DNA from: Reichenbachiella carrageenanivorans
GTDB taxonomy: Bacteria > Bacteroidota > Bacteroidia > Cytophagales > Cyclobacteriaceae
Length of the DNA stretch: 64,000 nucleotides
NCBI RefSeq assembly: GCF_025639805.1
Contig: NZ_CP106735.1
Coordinates: forward strand, 3,071,501 to 3,135,500
Direction of reading: 5' to 3'
Each line of letters starts with the position of its first letter. Position 1 is the stretch's first letter. A program made the position numbers and the translations under genes. Below, in pieces: positions 45,225-54,520 of this stretch. The notes below the pieces were generated by a model, which did not search any database, was not told the origin of the DNA, and saw nothing but the letters and a program-made list of their open reading frames with translations.

Positions 45225-48188
45225 TTGAATTCAGCAACACCTCTTCGAATCCCTCTCTTTATTCTGTTAATCATGCTGACCTTTAGCCTTAGTACAGTGG
45301 CTCAGCCCATCATAGATTTGCAGATGAGGTTCAATCACTCCAAGGATCTCTATCAAAGAGGAGCTTATAAAGCAGCTAGAGCTGAATTTACTCATTTGCT
45401 GAAGGAGCCTTATCTCGCGGAGGCGAGCTATTTTTTAGCTTCTAGTGCTATTAGAGCAGAGCAGTCGGATGGGGAACAGTTGATGACTGCTTTTGTGAAA
45501 AACTACCCTTTTCATAACTATGCGCAAAATGCCTATCTAGACATTGCAGATTTTTACTTTGGAAAAGGCGAATATGAAAAAGCACTAACTAGCTATAACA
45601 AATCAGACGGTTATCTGTCTAATGAGATGATATTCAAAAAGGGCTATTGCGAATTTAACCTTGAGAAGAACGAACAAGCCTTGAAAACCTTCAAAAAACT
45701 AGACGGAACATTTTCTACCTATCAAAATGATGCGGCTTATTTTAGGGGGTATATCTATCATAGCCGTGGGGATTTCAAAACCTCTTATGTATTTCTGAAA
45801 GAAGCATTTGAGTCTGAGAAATATCGTAAACCAGCGATGGAACTGTATGCCAGTACGCTTTATCAAAATGGAGAATACAAAGAGCTGATACAGTTGGTAG
45901 ATGCCGAACTGACACCAGTAGACAACGGCGTGGTGCTCAATTTCCTGGCCGATTCACAATATGCATTGGAGAAGTATCGGTCGGCAGCAGCCAACTATAA
46001 GGATCTTTTTAAATCTTATGGTAAGCACAGAAACGAAAGGAACTATTTTAGAGCAGGCTACAGTAGTTTCAAAATTGAAAACAAGGACGATGCCATTGAA
46101 TACTTGAAAAGATCTGCAGTAGCCGACGATAGTGTGGGCGCATATGCATCCTACTATTTAGGTGTGATCTATACCCAAAACAACAACCTGCCATTCGCCA
46201 TTACCTCATTTCAAAATACTGCCAAATATCCTACAGTTATCAAGGAAGATGCCTTGTATCATCAAGCCAAATGCTTGATGGAGTTGCCAAATTTTCAAGG
46301 TGCTATAGAAGTGCTCAATACTTACCGTGAGGCCTACAACCCAGGAAGATTTTCGGTAGAAGTAAAGGAAATGTTAGGTACGGCTTATGCTCAAACCAAT
46401 GATTACGACTTAGCGATTCAGCATATCGAAGGGCTAGAAAGACTCACACCACAGCTGAAGCATACTTACCAAAGGGTGTCTTTTCTCAAAGGAGTGGCTT
46501 TGTTCAATGACAAAAAATTTAGTCTGGCTGCTGAGATATTTCAGAAGTCGCTCATACATGACGAAGAACCAAATATTACGCAGCAAACATACTACTGGAT
46601 GGGAGAGGCACAGTCGTTGCTGGATCAGCAGGAGGAAGCGTTGTTCTATTACAAAAGTGTGAGTAGAGGCCCTAGTCATGAAGTGTATATGAAGGCTTTG
46701 TATGGACAGGCATATGCTAGCTACAACTTGAAAGATTATACCAATGCCGCTCGTGCTTTTAAACAATTCGAAACGGCCTATACGAGCGATATCAATGAGA
46801 AATACATGGCTGATGTCTTATTGAGAATGGGAGATTGTCAGTTTGCACTGAAAGAATATCAGCGAGGTATCGATTACTATCTGAAAGCAGAAAAAGCAGG
46901 TAACAAGAATAAAGACCACCTTTATTTTCAAATAGGGTTGCTCAATAGATACCTAGACAATGATCTCAAGGCTAAGCAGTATTTTACCAAGTTAGTAAAA
47001 GAATTACCAGAGTCTTCTAAGGCGGATGACGCCTATTTTCAAATGGCACAGATAGACTTTGAAGAAGGCAACAACAAAAAAGCCATGGAAGCTTTTCGTT
47101 TGTTTATGGTCAAATACCCAAATAGCAATTTCATACCGTTTGCGTTGCTTAGTCAAGCAGTGGCCTTCGACAACGAAGGGCAATCACAGTCTAGTGTGTC
47201 CAACTACAAAGAGATCCTAGATCGATTTCCTAGACACCAGACAGCCAATAGTGCATTGCTTGGTTTGCAAGACAAAAACACACAAGGCAAATTTGATGAT
47301 TTCGATGAATACTTGAGGAAATATAAACAAGCAAACCCGAATAGCGAAGCCTTAGAAAATATTGAATTTGAGACAGCTAGAGCTAATTATTATAGCCAGA
47401 AGTATGAGCTGGCCATTAGGGGATTCGAGGATTTTATCAAAGCATATCCTAAGAGTTCGTTGATTCCTGAGTCGCAATATTTGATTGGAGATGCGTATTA
47501 CAGAAGAGAGCAGTTCGACAAGTCTTTGGTGTTTTTTAAAAAATTAGAAGATCAAAAGGACTTCTCTAAACATGCCAAGGTGTTGTATCGTTTGGCTTCT
47601 ATAGAAAGCCTCATGGGGAATTTGGATAAAAGTAATGCTTACTATTATCAGTTGGGAGCGGTATCTACCTCTTCTAGAAATATCATCAATGTACACAGTG
47701 GATTGATGGAAAATCATTTTGAGGCCAGCGAATACGACTCTGCTATTTATTACGGTGATGCGCTCTTGAATAACCCGCGAGTGGGGGTGCTAGTGAGTGC
47801 ACAGGCCAATTTGATTATTGGAAAATCTCAATATGAAAATGATAATTTAGATAAAGCACTGGAAAACCTTTTGCCGTTGGTGAATAATTCGCCAGACGAA
47901 AGAGGAGCCGAGGCTTACTATTATATCAGTAAAATTTATTACGATCAAGCCAAGTATGATCGGGCATTGGAAAGTCTTTTCATCTTGACCAATAATTTTC
48001 AAAACTATGAAATATGGCGAAGCAAAGCCTACCTCCTTATGGCCGATATATACATCGAAACCAACGAATTGTTTCAAGCCAAGGCTACACTTAATTCACT
48101 CATAGCGAATGCTACTTTAGAAGAAATAATAGCTGTAGCGAAGGTGAAACTCCAGCAGATTGAAAATACGATTGACTCAAACGAATAA
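45225..48188 (+). CDS. Large secreted tetratricopeptide repeat protein
   Basis: 987 aa, starting at TTG (45225); an N-terminal signal peptide (PLFILLIMLTFSLSTVAQ) follows directly. About 20 TPR/Sel1-like units (for example YERAxxxFxxLxK and LLRMGDCQFALKEYQRGIDYYLKAEKAG) run the whole length. In Bacteroidota such proteins sit in the periplasm and pair with an outer-membrane barrel, here encoded 10 bp downstream. I infer an envelope scaffold or secretion-related role; no catalytic motif is seen. Confidence 0.88.
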   Translation: MNSATPLRIPLFILLIMLTFSLSTVAQPIIDLQMRFNHSKDLYQRGAYKAARAEFTHLLKEPYLAEASYFLASSAIRAEQSDGEQLMTAFVKNYPFHNYAQNAYLDIADFYFGKGEYEKALTSYNKSDGYLSNEMIFKKGYCEFNLEKNEQALKTFKKLDGTFSTYQNDAAYFRGYIYHSRGDFKTSYVFLKEAFESEKYRKPAMELYASTLYQNGEYKELIQLVDAELTPVDNGVVLNFLADSQYALEKYRSAAANYKDLFKSYGKHRNERNYFRAGYSSFKIENKDDAIEYLKRSAVADDSVGAYASYYLGVIYTQNNNLPFAITSFQNTAKYPTVIKEDALYHQAKCLMELPNFQGAIEVLNTYREAYNPGRFSVEVKEMLGTAYAQTNDYDLAIQHIEGLERLTPQLKHTYQRVSFLKGVALFNDKKFSLAAEIFQKSLIHDEEPNITQQTYYWMGEAQSLLDQQEEALFYYKSVSRGPSHEVYMKALYGQAYASYNLKDYTNAARAFKQFETAYTSDINEKYMADVLLRMGDCQFALKEYQRGIDYYLKAEKAGNKNKDHLYFQIGLLNRYLDNDLKAKQYFTKLVKELPESSKADDAYFQMAQIDFEEGNNKKAMEAFRLFMVKYPNSNFIPFALLSQAVAFDNEGQSQSSVSNYKEILDRFPRHQTANSALLGLQDKNTQGKFDDFDEYLRKYKQANPNSEALENIEFETARANYYSQKYELAIRGFEDFIKAYPKSSLIPESQYLIGDAYYRREQFDKSLVFFKKLEDQKDFSKHAKVLYRLASIESLMGNLDKSNAYYYQLGAVSTSSRNIINVHSGLMENHFEASEYDSAIYYGDALLNNPRVGVLVSAQANLIIGKSQYENDNLDKALENLLPLVNNSPDERGAEAYYYISKIYYDQAKYDRALESLFILTNNFQNYEIWRSKAYLLMADIYIETNELFQAKATLNSLIANATLEEIIAVAKVKLQQIENTIDSNE

Positions 48189-48198
48189 GAAAAAGATA

Positions 48199-49848
48199 AT
48201 GAAGATTAATATCAAACATATTTTTATTGCTTGTCTCATGGGGGTGTCGAGTCAGTCTGTCCTGGCCCAAACGGAGTTTAACATAGATGGGGAAGTGCAG
48301 GACGCAGAGGTTGTGATCGAAAAGGAGCGAAAGATCGAACTTAATAAAGAATATAAGTTATATGAATTCATCAAGTGGAAACCAGCTACGGCTACGCCAG
48401 TAGCCAAGCCGAGTGAGTTTAAATGGTACATCTACGACGTAGCCAATGAACCCATGCAGTTTGCGCCAGCCAAAGCAAAAGTGCAACAAAAGGAGAAAAG
48501 CTACCAGCATTATGGCAAAGCAGGTTTTGGCAATTATACCTCTCCGTTGCTCGATGTAAGCATGACCACAGCTGGTGATGCCAACCAAATGGTGGGGCTC
48601 AATATCAAGCATGAATCCTTCGGGACAGGAGAAGTAGACGGCAAGAATAGTGGGACGGCAGCATCAGAGATCAACCTTTATGGAGCAATGATTCGCGAGC
48701 AGATCAAATTGGAGTCTTCGCTCAATTATAGATTGGAGAAAAATTATTACTATGGATACCCTGAGGGTACTGTGGTGAATAATAGCGACATCAAGCACAA
48801 TGCAAACTTTATCAACCTAGGTCTGTCAGCCACAGATAATCAACTGGAGGATGCTTGGTCGTACAGTGCAGGGGCCAATTTTAAACATTACTCAGACAAT
48901 TTTGACGTAAGTGAAAACACCTTTTTGACTAGTATAGGTGTGGGCTATGGCGAACAGTTTTTTCTAGATACAGACCTCGCACTTTCTAAATATACAGATA
49001 CAGGCATAGACGAGTCGCGCTCTTACGTGCGATTGAATCCTTATTACCGATTGACTATTCAAAGGCTTCAACTCGACGTTGGTCTTTCTGCGAGCTTTCA
49101 AAATGACGACATACCAGATTTGAGCAGTAGTAGGTTTTTTCCTTATGCCAAAGCAAGCTATTCGCTCACCGAAGATTACACCGTTTTTGCTAAGCTAGAC
49201 GGGGGGTATACGTTCAACTCTCTCTATGATTTTGCACAAGAAGTCGGTTATTTAAATCAGGCTGTAGGTATAGTCAATTCACAACGTTCGTTTGACCTCA
49301 CTGGGGGGATTACAGGCAATCTGATGGAACAGCTGAGCGTAACGGCTATGGTGGGTTATCAGTCGATAAAATACTTGCCTATTCTGCTCAATAATGCGGC
49401 AGATCAGTCTCGATTGGATTTGATCTACGATCCTGAGCATTCAAATGTTTTTACTTTTAAAGGCAGTGCTCAATACGAAGTTAATGATGCCCATCAGGTA
49501 TCACTTGGCGTGAATGTTTATGGCTACTCTTCGAGCAGCTATGATCAGATCTACCATAGACCTACTTCGGAGATTCTAGTATCTGGTGATCATCAGATCA
49601 TACCAAAGCTCAATGCCAAATGGAATTTTACTTTTACGGGTGGTTTGGTTGGTAGAGACCAAGCGACAGATACGGATATTATCCTAGATGCGATTCCTCA
49701 ATTAGACCTAGGACTACATTATCAGCTCAAAGAACAGTGGGGAATTTTCTTGTCAGGAGAAAACTTGATCAATAAAAAGTATCAGCGTTATTTGTATTAT
49801 ACTCAGCGTGGTATTCAAATCAAAGGTGGTGTGACTTTTAGACTTTAG
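48199..49848 (+). CDS. TonB-dependent-receptor-like outer-membrane barrel without plug
   Basis: 549 aa from the ATG at 48199; the longer frame from 48160 overlaps the TPR gene and is less likely. Signal peptide ends QSVLAQ. The body is a series of beta strands, and the C-terminus (HYQLKEQWGIFLSGENLINKKYQR ... IQIKGGVTFRL) is that of TonB-dependent receptors, with Arg-Leu after a terminal Phe. No N-terminal plug domain or carboxypeptidase-regulatory-like domain is seen. Probably works with the TPR protein upstream (10 bp apart). Confidence 0.8.
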   Translation: MKINIKHIFIACLMGVSSQSVLAQTEFNIDGEVQDAEVVIEKERKIELNKEYKLYEFIKWKPATATPVAKPSEFKWYIYDVANEPMQFAPAKAKVQQKEKSYQHYGKAGFGNYTSPLLDVSMTTAGDANQMVGLNIKHESFGTGEVDGKNSGTAASEINLYGAMIREQIKLESSLNYRLEKNYYYGYPEGTVVNNSDIKHNANFINLGLSATDNQLEDAWSYSAGANFKHYSDNFDVSENTFLTSIGVGYGEQFFLDTDLALSKYTDTGIDESRSYVRLNPYYRLTIQRLQLDVGLSASFQNDDIPDLSSSRFFPYAKASYSLTEDYTVFAKLDGGYTFNSLYDFAQEVGYLNQAVGIVNSQRSFDLTGGITGNLMEQLSVTAMVGYQSIKYLPILLNNAADQSRLDLIYDPEHSNVFTFKGSAQYEVNDAHQVSLGVNVYGYSSSSYDQIYHRPTSEILVSGDHQIIPKLNAKWNFTFTGGLVGRDQATDTDIILDAIPQLDLGLHYQLKEQWGIFLSGENLINKKYQRYLYYTQRGIQIKGGVTFRL

Positions 49849-49930
49849 TCACCGCTCATCTTACCTGCAGTTTCGCTTGACTTTTTCTGCTTTTTTGCCT
49901 TAATTGTTAATTCAGCATTAAGGGAAAGTT

Positions 49931-50470
49931 ATGAAAAGAAGTCTATTCATTACCATGAATTGTCTCGTCGGTTTTGCACTTTTTGCCCAAGACATCTCGG
50001 ACAATGGTAAAAACCTTCACGATATTTGTCCAGCAGAGACCTGCACCTACATTACCTTCACTTCCACCATCTATTTCCCCTTCGAAGAAGACAAGCAATG
50101 GGAGATTCGGAATATGGAAATAGCCACTAAAAAGAGCGGCCATTTTATGGCTACAGGAGATTTGTATGTACATGGTTTAGACACAGGAGCGGCACTTTCG
50201 CTAGAGTTGGTTTTTATTTCAGAAGATGACAAAGAGCTGTACCGGCAAATCATTCCTGAGTTTGAGTTTTATAACGAGCCTACAGGAGCAGAACCTTTTT
50301 TTATGATAGGGCAGATGGACGAAGAATTGGCTAGCGTTGTCAGCTATGTAGATGTAGACATCAATGGCAGCCGACGCATGCCGTATTATGAGATTGCATC
50401 AGACTGCTATCATGCCTGCAAAGAACACCAGCTCAATGAAGCATTGAAAACCTTTCGTAAAGCCAAATAG
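49931..50470 (+). CDS. Secreted protein of unknown function
   Basis: 179 aa with a signal peptide (ending FALFAQ). The mature protein has two Cys early (ICPAETC), a Phe-rich beta stretch (YITFTSTIYFPFEED) and two late Cys (SDCYHAC), so two disulfides are possible in the oxidising periplasm. No family is recognised. It ends 2 bp before the convergent ABC-transporter gene. Confidence 0.55.
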   Translation: MKRSLFITMNCLVGFALFAQDISDNGKNLHDICPAETCTYITFTSTIYFPFEEDKQWEIRNMEIATKKSGHFMATGDLYVHGLDTGAALSLELVFISEDDKELYRQIIPEFEFYNEPTGAEPFFMIGQMDEELASVVSYVDVDINGSRRMPYYEIASDCYHACKEHQLNEALKTFRKAK

Positions 50471-50472
50471 GC

Positions 50473-52209
50473 TTAAATTCTAGCTTGATAAGTGTAAAGG
50501 TCGTAGTATCGACCTTCTTTGGCAATCAGTTCTTCATGCGTGCCTGATTCTGCTATCTTTCCTTGTTCGATCACCAGGATTTGGTCGGCCTGTTTGATGG
50601 TGCTCAGGCGATGAGCAATCACAAAAGTGGTTCGCCCCTGCATCAATGTTTTCAAACTTTCTTGTATAAATGATTCACTTTCCGTGTCGAGATTAGAAGT
50701 GGCCTCGTCCAGGATCAGAATTCTAGGATCGGCCAGTATAGCTCTTGCAATAGCGATACGTTGTCTTTGACCTCCAGATAGTTTTACACCTCTTTCGCCA
50801 ATGACGGTGTCTAGGCCGTCTTCGAACCGATCAGTAAACTCCTGTACATGAGCTGCATTTACAGCTTGTAGTAGTTGTGTTTCGCTAGCCTCGGGTCTGG
50901 GGAAGAGTATATTTTCTTTAATAGTTCCTTCAAACAAAAAATCATCTTGCAAGACTACTCCCAGTTGTTTTCTAAAGCTTTCTAGTGTAATAGTAGACAA
51001 GTCTGTGCCATCCAATAGAATTTGGCCTGACTGTGGGCTGATAAAGGAGGCTACCAAACCTGCAATGGTGGATTTTCCTGAGCCAGATGTGCCAACTAGT
51101 GCGGTGACGGAACCAGAATTGGCCTCGAATGAAATGTCTTTGATTACATTTTTTTCTTCTTCATAGGCAAAGCTTACATTCTCAAATTTCACCTCTCCTT
51201 GGATGCGAGACATGTGGTGTGTGCGAGAGGGGTTTTCGGCTTCAGTAGTCATAGACATGATCTCTTCTGTGCGATCCAGCCCAGCAAAAGCTTCGGTGAT
51301 TTGGCTGCCAATGTTGCTCATCTGAACGATGGGTGCGATCATAAAACCCAAATAGAGAGTGAAAGATAAAAACTCACCAAAAGTAAGTTCATCGTTGATG
51401 ATCATATAGCCACCTATGCCCATGATGCCTGCAGTAGCCAGTCCAAGTAAGAAAGTAGCTGAGCTGGTAACCAATGCAGTTGAGGTTAAGCTTTTCTTCA
51501 CGTTTTCATATAAACGTAAAGCGCCAGTCTCAAAAGTTTTAATTTCTTGTTCTTCAGCATTGAATCCTTTGATGACTCGGATACCGTTGAGTGTTTCTGT
51601 AAGTCGGCCTGTTACTTCAGCATTGATCTTGCCACGAGCACGAAAGATCGGTCGTATGTAGCTGAATGCCTTTAAAGAGATGACACCAAAAATGATCACT
51701 GGTACTAGTACATATACCGTCATCATGGGGCTGATACTAATCAATAGGCAAAGAGAAATAATGGCGGCCAATGATCCGCCAAAAAGCTGTACCAAACCAG
51801 TGCCGACGAGATTTCGTACGCCTTCTACATCACTCATGATACGAGAGACTAAGGCGCCACTTTTATTATTGTCGAAAAAGTTAATGGGTAGTTGGATGAT
51901 TTGTTTTTGCACTTTTACGCGAAGTTGGGCGATGAGGTGTTGGGCTTCTACACTGAGCAATCGGGTGAGGGCAAAGCTCGTGGTGGCTTGTACTATTATC
52001 GAACTAACTACTACGATAAGTAGGGTCTTGAGTAGTTCAAAGTCTTTGTTGGTGATCACATCATCGATCAGGTACTTACTGGCACCTGGGAGAACCAGTC
52101 CTGACAGACGACTAATGATGATTAATACAAGTCCTATAAGGAGAAGGTTTTTTCTAGGAAGGACAATGGTCTTGAAAACGTGACGTAATGAAGCTTTTTG
52201 CTCACTCAT
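50473..52209 (-). CDS. ABC transporter, fused permease-ATPase (MsbA/lipid-exporter type)
   Basis: 578 aa. N-terminal six-helix permease (residues ~15-330) and C-terminal ATPase: Walker A GTSGSGKST near 373, Q-loop VVLQDDFLF, signature LSGGQRQRIAIARA near 475, Walker B ILILDEATS near 493 and H-loop FVIAHRLST near 525. Length and the half-transporter layout match MsbA-like or drug/lipid exporters; it would act as a homodimer. The substrate is unknown. A separate transcript from the barrel gene upstream is likely, because of the terminator between them. Confidence 0.9.
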   Translation of the reverse strand: MSEQKASLRHVFKTIVLPRKNLLLIGLVLIIISRLSGLVLPGASKYLIDDVITNKDFELLKTLLIVVVSSIIVQATTSFALTRLLSVEAQHLIAQLRVKVQKQIIQLPINFFDNNKSGALVSRIMSDVEGVRNLVGTGLVQLFGGSLAAIISLCLLISISPMMTVYVLVPVIIFGVISLKAFSYIRPIFRARGKINAEVTGRLTETLNGIRVIKGFNAEEQEIKTFETGALRLYENVKKSLTSTALVTSSATFLLGLATAGIMGIGGYMIINDELTFGEFLSFTLYLGFMIAPIVQMSNIGSQITEAFAGLDRTEEIMSMTTEAENPSRTHHMSRIQGEVKFENVSFAYEEEKNVIKDISFEANSGSVTALVGTSGSGKSTIAGLVASFISPQSGQILLDGTDLSTITLESFRKQLGVVLQDDFLFEGTIKENILFPRPEASETQLLQAVNAAHVQEFTDRFEDGLDTVIGERGVKLSGGQRQRIAIARAILADPRILILDEATSNLDTESESFIQESLKTLMQGRTTFVIAHRLSTIKQADQILVIEQGKIAESGTHEELIAKEGRYYDLYTYQARI

Positions 52210-52229
52210 AAGATAGGATGTAAAAAAAA

Positions 52230-52274
52230 ATATTCTAATCTATTACGGCGTTTTTGCCAAATAGATTAGAATAT
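52230..52274 (-). terminator. Terminator after the barrel gene
   Basis: Long hairpin (ATATTCTAATCTAT/ATAGATTAGAATAT with an inner GGC/GCC pair) followed on the minus strand by nine T. Marks the end of the DUF4136-barrel operon. Confidence 0.85.
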
Positions 52275-52296
52275 CTGTGTAAGTCTTTTAAAAAGA

Positions 52297-52902
52297 TTAA
52301 TTCATAAAAATGAACCCGATGAATAATCCAACAGATTGTACATCTACATCTAGTTTAGAAGTTTTGAAAATGTGGTCGTATCGAGCACCTATATTGATGC
52401 CGCCACCAGCTACTCCGATGGGAATAAAGGCACCAATCTCTGGAGCAATTGAGAAGTGTGTGCTGGTTTCGCTCACATCGTAGATGCCAAAAGCTATTCT
52501 TTGATTCACGAAAGTAACCCCTGCGTTGGTGCCAATATATGGTCGGACGCCATAGTCTTCTCCAAGATAGAAATGAATATTAGCCATCAGCGGGTAGGTG
52601 TTGAGGTATCGATATTGTTTGCCTGTAAGATCAAAGATACCGTCTTCAGTTTCTATTCTTTGTGTGCCGTCTTGGGTGTCGTAGTAGACTTGCCATCCTC
52701 CTTCGCCCCCTACAGATAGGTAGTCGTAGATAAAGGCTCTACCGCCAATTCTTAATCCTCGGTAACTTTCATCTTCGATGAAATCTTGCAGGTCTCCAAC
52801 AGGAAGCCCTACATTCCAATCGATGTGAAATACGGACATTTGTGCAGCAGCATTGAAATGAGTCAAGCCTGCTACTAGTGCTATAATGATATATTTTTTC
52901 AT
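52297..52902 (-). CDS. Outer-membrane beta-barrel protein
   Basis: 201 aa with a signal peptide (MKKYIIIALVAGLTHFNAAAQ). The mature part begins FHIDWNVGLPVGDLQDFI and has the strand pattern GLRIGGRAFIYDYLSVGGEGGWQVYYD ... GVRPYIGTNAGVTFV ... GGGINIGARYDHIFKTS, typical of 8-stranded OmpA-like/PorT-like barrels. It ends in FIGFIFMN rather than an aromatic residue. 12 bp after the DUF4136 lipoprotein gene, in one operon. Confidence 0.78.
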   Translation of the reverse strand: MKKYIIIALVAGLTHFNAAAQMSVFHIDWNVGLPVGDLQDFIEDESYRGLRIGGRAFIYDYLSVGGEGGWQVYYDTQDGTQRIETEDGIFDLTGKQYRYLNTYPLMANIHFYLGEDYGVRPYIGTNAGVTFVNQRIAFGIYDVSETSTHFSIAPEIGAFIPIGVAGGGINIGARYDHIFKTSKLDVDVQSVGLFIGFIFMN

Positions 52903-52914
52903 GGTCTTGATGCT

Positions 52915-53538
52915 TTATTTAGATAGGTAGTCAGCAGATTGCTCGAAAGCTTGGTCGACGTAGTTGTTGAGTAGAGAATGTTGTAGATTAGAGCGTAGGA
53001 GGCCGTCTATTGCTCCATTCCATAGTACATTTTGAGTGTCTTCTGTGCTAATAGAGGAATCTATCATGTGCATAAGGATGCTGCCAGATGAATAAGATAC
53101 GACATAAGTAGGGGGGTAATATGGGCCATAGCCCCAGCCTCCATACCAGCCACCTCCCCAGCCCCAGCCCCAGCAGCCGTAGTAGCATCCTCCTCCACCT
53201 ACTACGTAGTTGTCGGTGAAGATGATCTCAGGTATGATGATGAGGTCGGGTACGTTTTTGTCGCTTGGGTTTTCCAAGAGCGTGTAACCCAGATTTTTCA
53301 TGTTTTTTTCTATTTGAGCTACCAAAGTGGTGTTGTAGTCGCCATCGTAGATGTCATTTTTATCGTCCCATACAACTTCTGTTACAGCAAAAGTAGTTTT
53401 GCTAGTAATGTCTGCCGAATTGGGTTTGAAAGTAACAATAGTGTCGAGGTCAGCAGTAGCTATATAGTCCTCTTGTGGATAGCAGTTGCTGAGGATCAGC
53501 ATACATCCAAGAATGACAAAGTGATTGTAAAGCTTCAT
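52915..53538 (-). CDS. DUF4136 lipoprotein with Gly/Trp/Tyr-rich loop
   Basis: 207 aa from the ATG at 53538 (MKLYNHFVILGCMLILSNC, lipobox Cys19); an ATG 11 codons upstream is less likely. DUF4136 pattern: YIATADLDTIVTFKPNSAD, ITSKTTFAVTEVVW, PDLIIIPEIIFTDNYVV and NVLWNGAIDGLLRSN. Around residue 125 it has a stretch of Gly, Trp and Tyr with two Cys (CYYGCWGWGWGGGWYGGWGY), unlike the periplasmic homologue at 32789. Envelope-anchored; function unknown. Confidence 0.8.
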   Translation of the reverse strand: MKLYNHFVILGCMLILSNCYPQEDYIATADLDTIVTFKPNSADITSKTTFAVTEVVWDDKNDIYDGDYNTTLVAQIEKNMKNLGYTLLENPSDKNVPDLIIIPEIIFTDNYVVGGGGCYYGCWGWGWGGGWYGGWGYGPYYPPTYVVSYSSGSILMHMIDSSISTEDTQNVLWNGAIDGLLRSNLQHSLLNNYVDQAFEQSADYLSK

Positions 53539-53611
53539 TTTAATAAAATTTGGTTTAGAAACGTTCAACAAAGTTAATCAACGATTGATCTATTCTAGAA
53601 TAGAAGTTTGA

Positions 53612-54484
53612 TTATTCCTCAATGACAACGGCCATCCATTTCAGGTCAGGACTTACCGCTAGTCTAGTCGCATCTGTGAGGTTGAAAGAGCCCATGTTGG
53701 CTATGAGTTGCCAGCTTTGGTCTGTTGCAGGGTTGAATTTGTAAATTTTCTTTTGGTCGCTGAGAAATGCTGTGCCATTCGCAGCCCACACCATATCTTC
53801 GGCTCCTTTGATGCACTCGGTGATGTAGGTGACTTTATCTGTATCTGGGTCGTAGCTATTGAGGTACCAGATATCGTCTGATTCTTTGTGTATGAAGCTA
53901 ATTAGTTTCTCATCAGGAATCTTACTCAGTGATCTACCAGGGTTCATCATGATGATTTTGAATTGTGCATTTTTGGTGTTCCATTCTTGTAGCGATGGAG
54001 GGGAACCTACCACATAAGAGAAGACGGTCTTTTTGTCAAACCAGCAGTAGTAGCCTATTTTTTGCTCAGAAGGGATGATTTTGGGTTCGCCTCCTTTTAA
54101 TGGATACATGGCTAGTACTTGGCTACCATCTTTGGCTAAGATAATGGCTGAGATGTGTTTTCCCCCTGGTGTGGGTTTGGGTGAGTATTCGCTGCTGGCC
54201 GTGTTGGTTAGTCGTACTTTTTCTTTGGTGGTTAGGTTTAGTTTTACTATGTCAGTCTGATTGTCGAAGGTGGCCGCATAGACTATTTCTTCATTGTTTA
54301 AAAAAGAAGGTTGATTGTCGTAGCCGGGGTTCTTACTGAGGTTAATGGGGTTGGCGAGTTTGTATGTGCCATTTTCTTGTTTTAGTTCAAACAAGAAGAC
54401 TTCTGTAGAAGTCTGAGCCACTCCTAGAGTCTGTTTGGTCAAAAGTACTGCGGCGATGAGTACGGTGGATACAATGCTACGCAT
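53612..54484 (-). CDS. Secreted WD40-like beta-propeller (TolB-type repeats)
   Basis: 290 aa with a signal peptide (ending LGVAQ). It shows repeated PD40/TolB-like motifs: NPGYDNQPSFLNNEEIVYAATFDNQTDIVKL, YSPKPTPGGKHISAIIL, AEDMVWAANGTAFLSDQ and a final TRLAVSPDLKWMAVVIEE. Four to five blades fit. Such proteins often read peptides or surface proteins in the periplasm; no enzyme motif is seen. Confidence 0.75.
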   Translation of the reverse strand: MRSIVSTVLIAAVLLTKQTLGVAQTSTEVFLFELKQENGTYKLANPINLSKNPGYDNQPSFLNNEEIVYAATFDNQTDIVKLNLTTKEKVRLTNTASSEYSPKPTPGGKHISAIILAKDGSQVLAMYPLKGGEPKIIPSEQKIGYYCWFDKKTVFSYVVGSPPSLQEWNTKNAQFKIIMMNPGRSLSKIPDEKLISFIHKESDDIWYLNSYDPDTDKVTYITECIKGAEDMVWAANGTAFLSDQKKIYKFNPATDQSWQLIANMGSFNLTDATRLAVSPDLKWMAVVIEE

Positions 54485-54520
54485 AGATTAAAAGTACAAA
54501 TATTATTTCTTTTTCGACTG

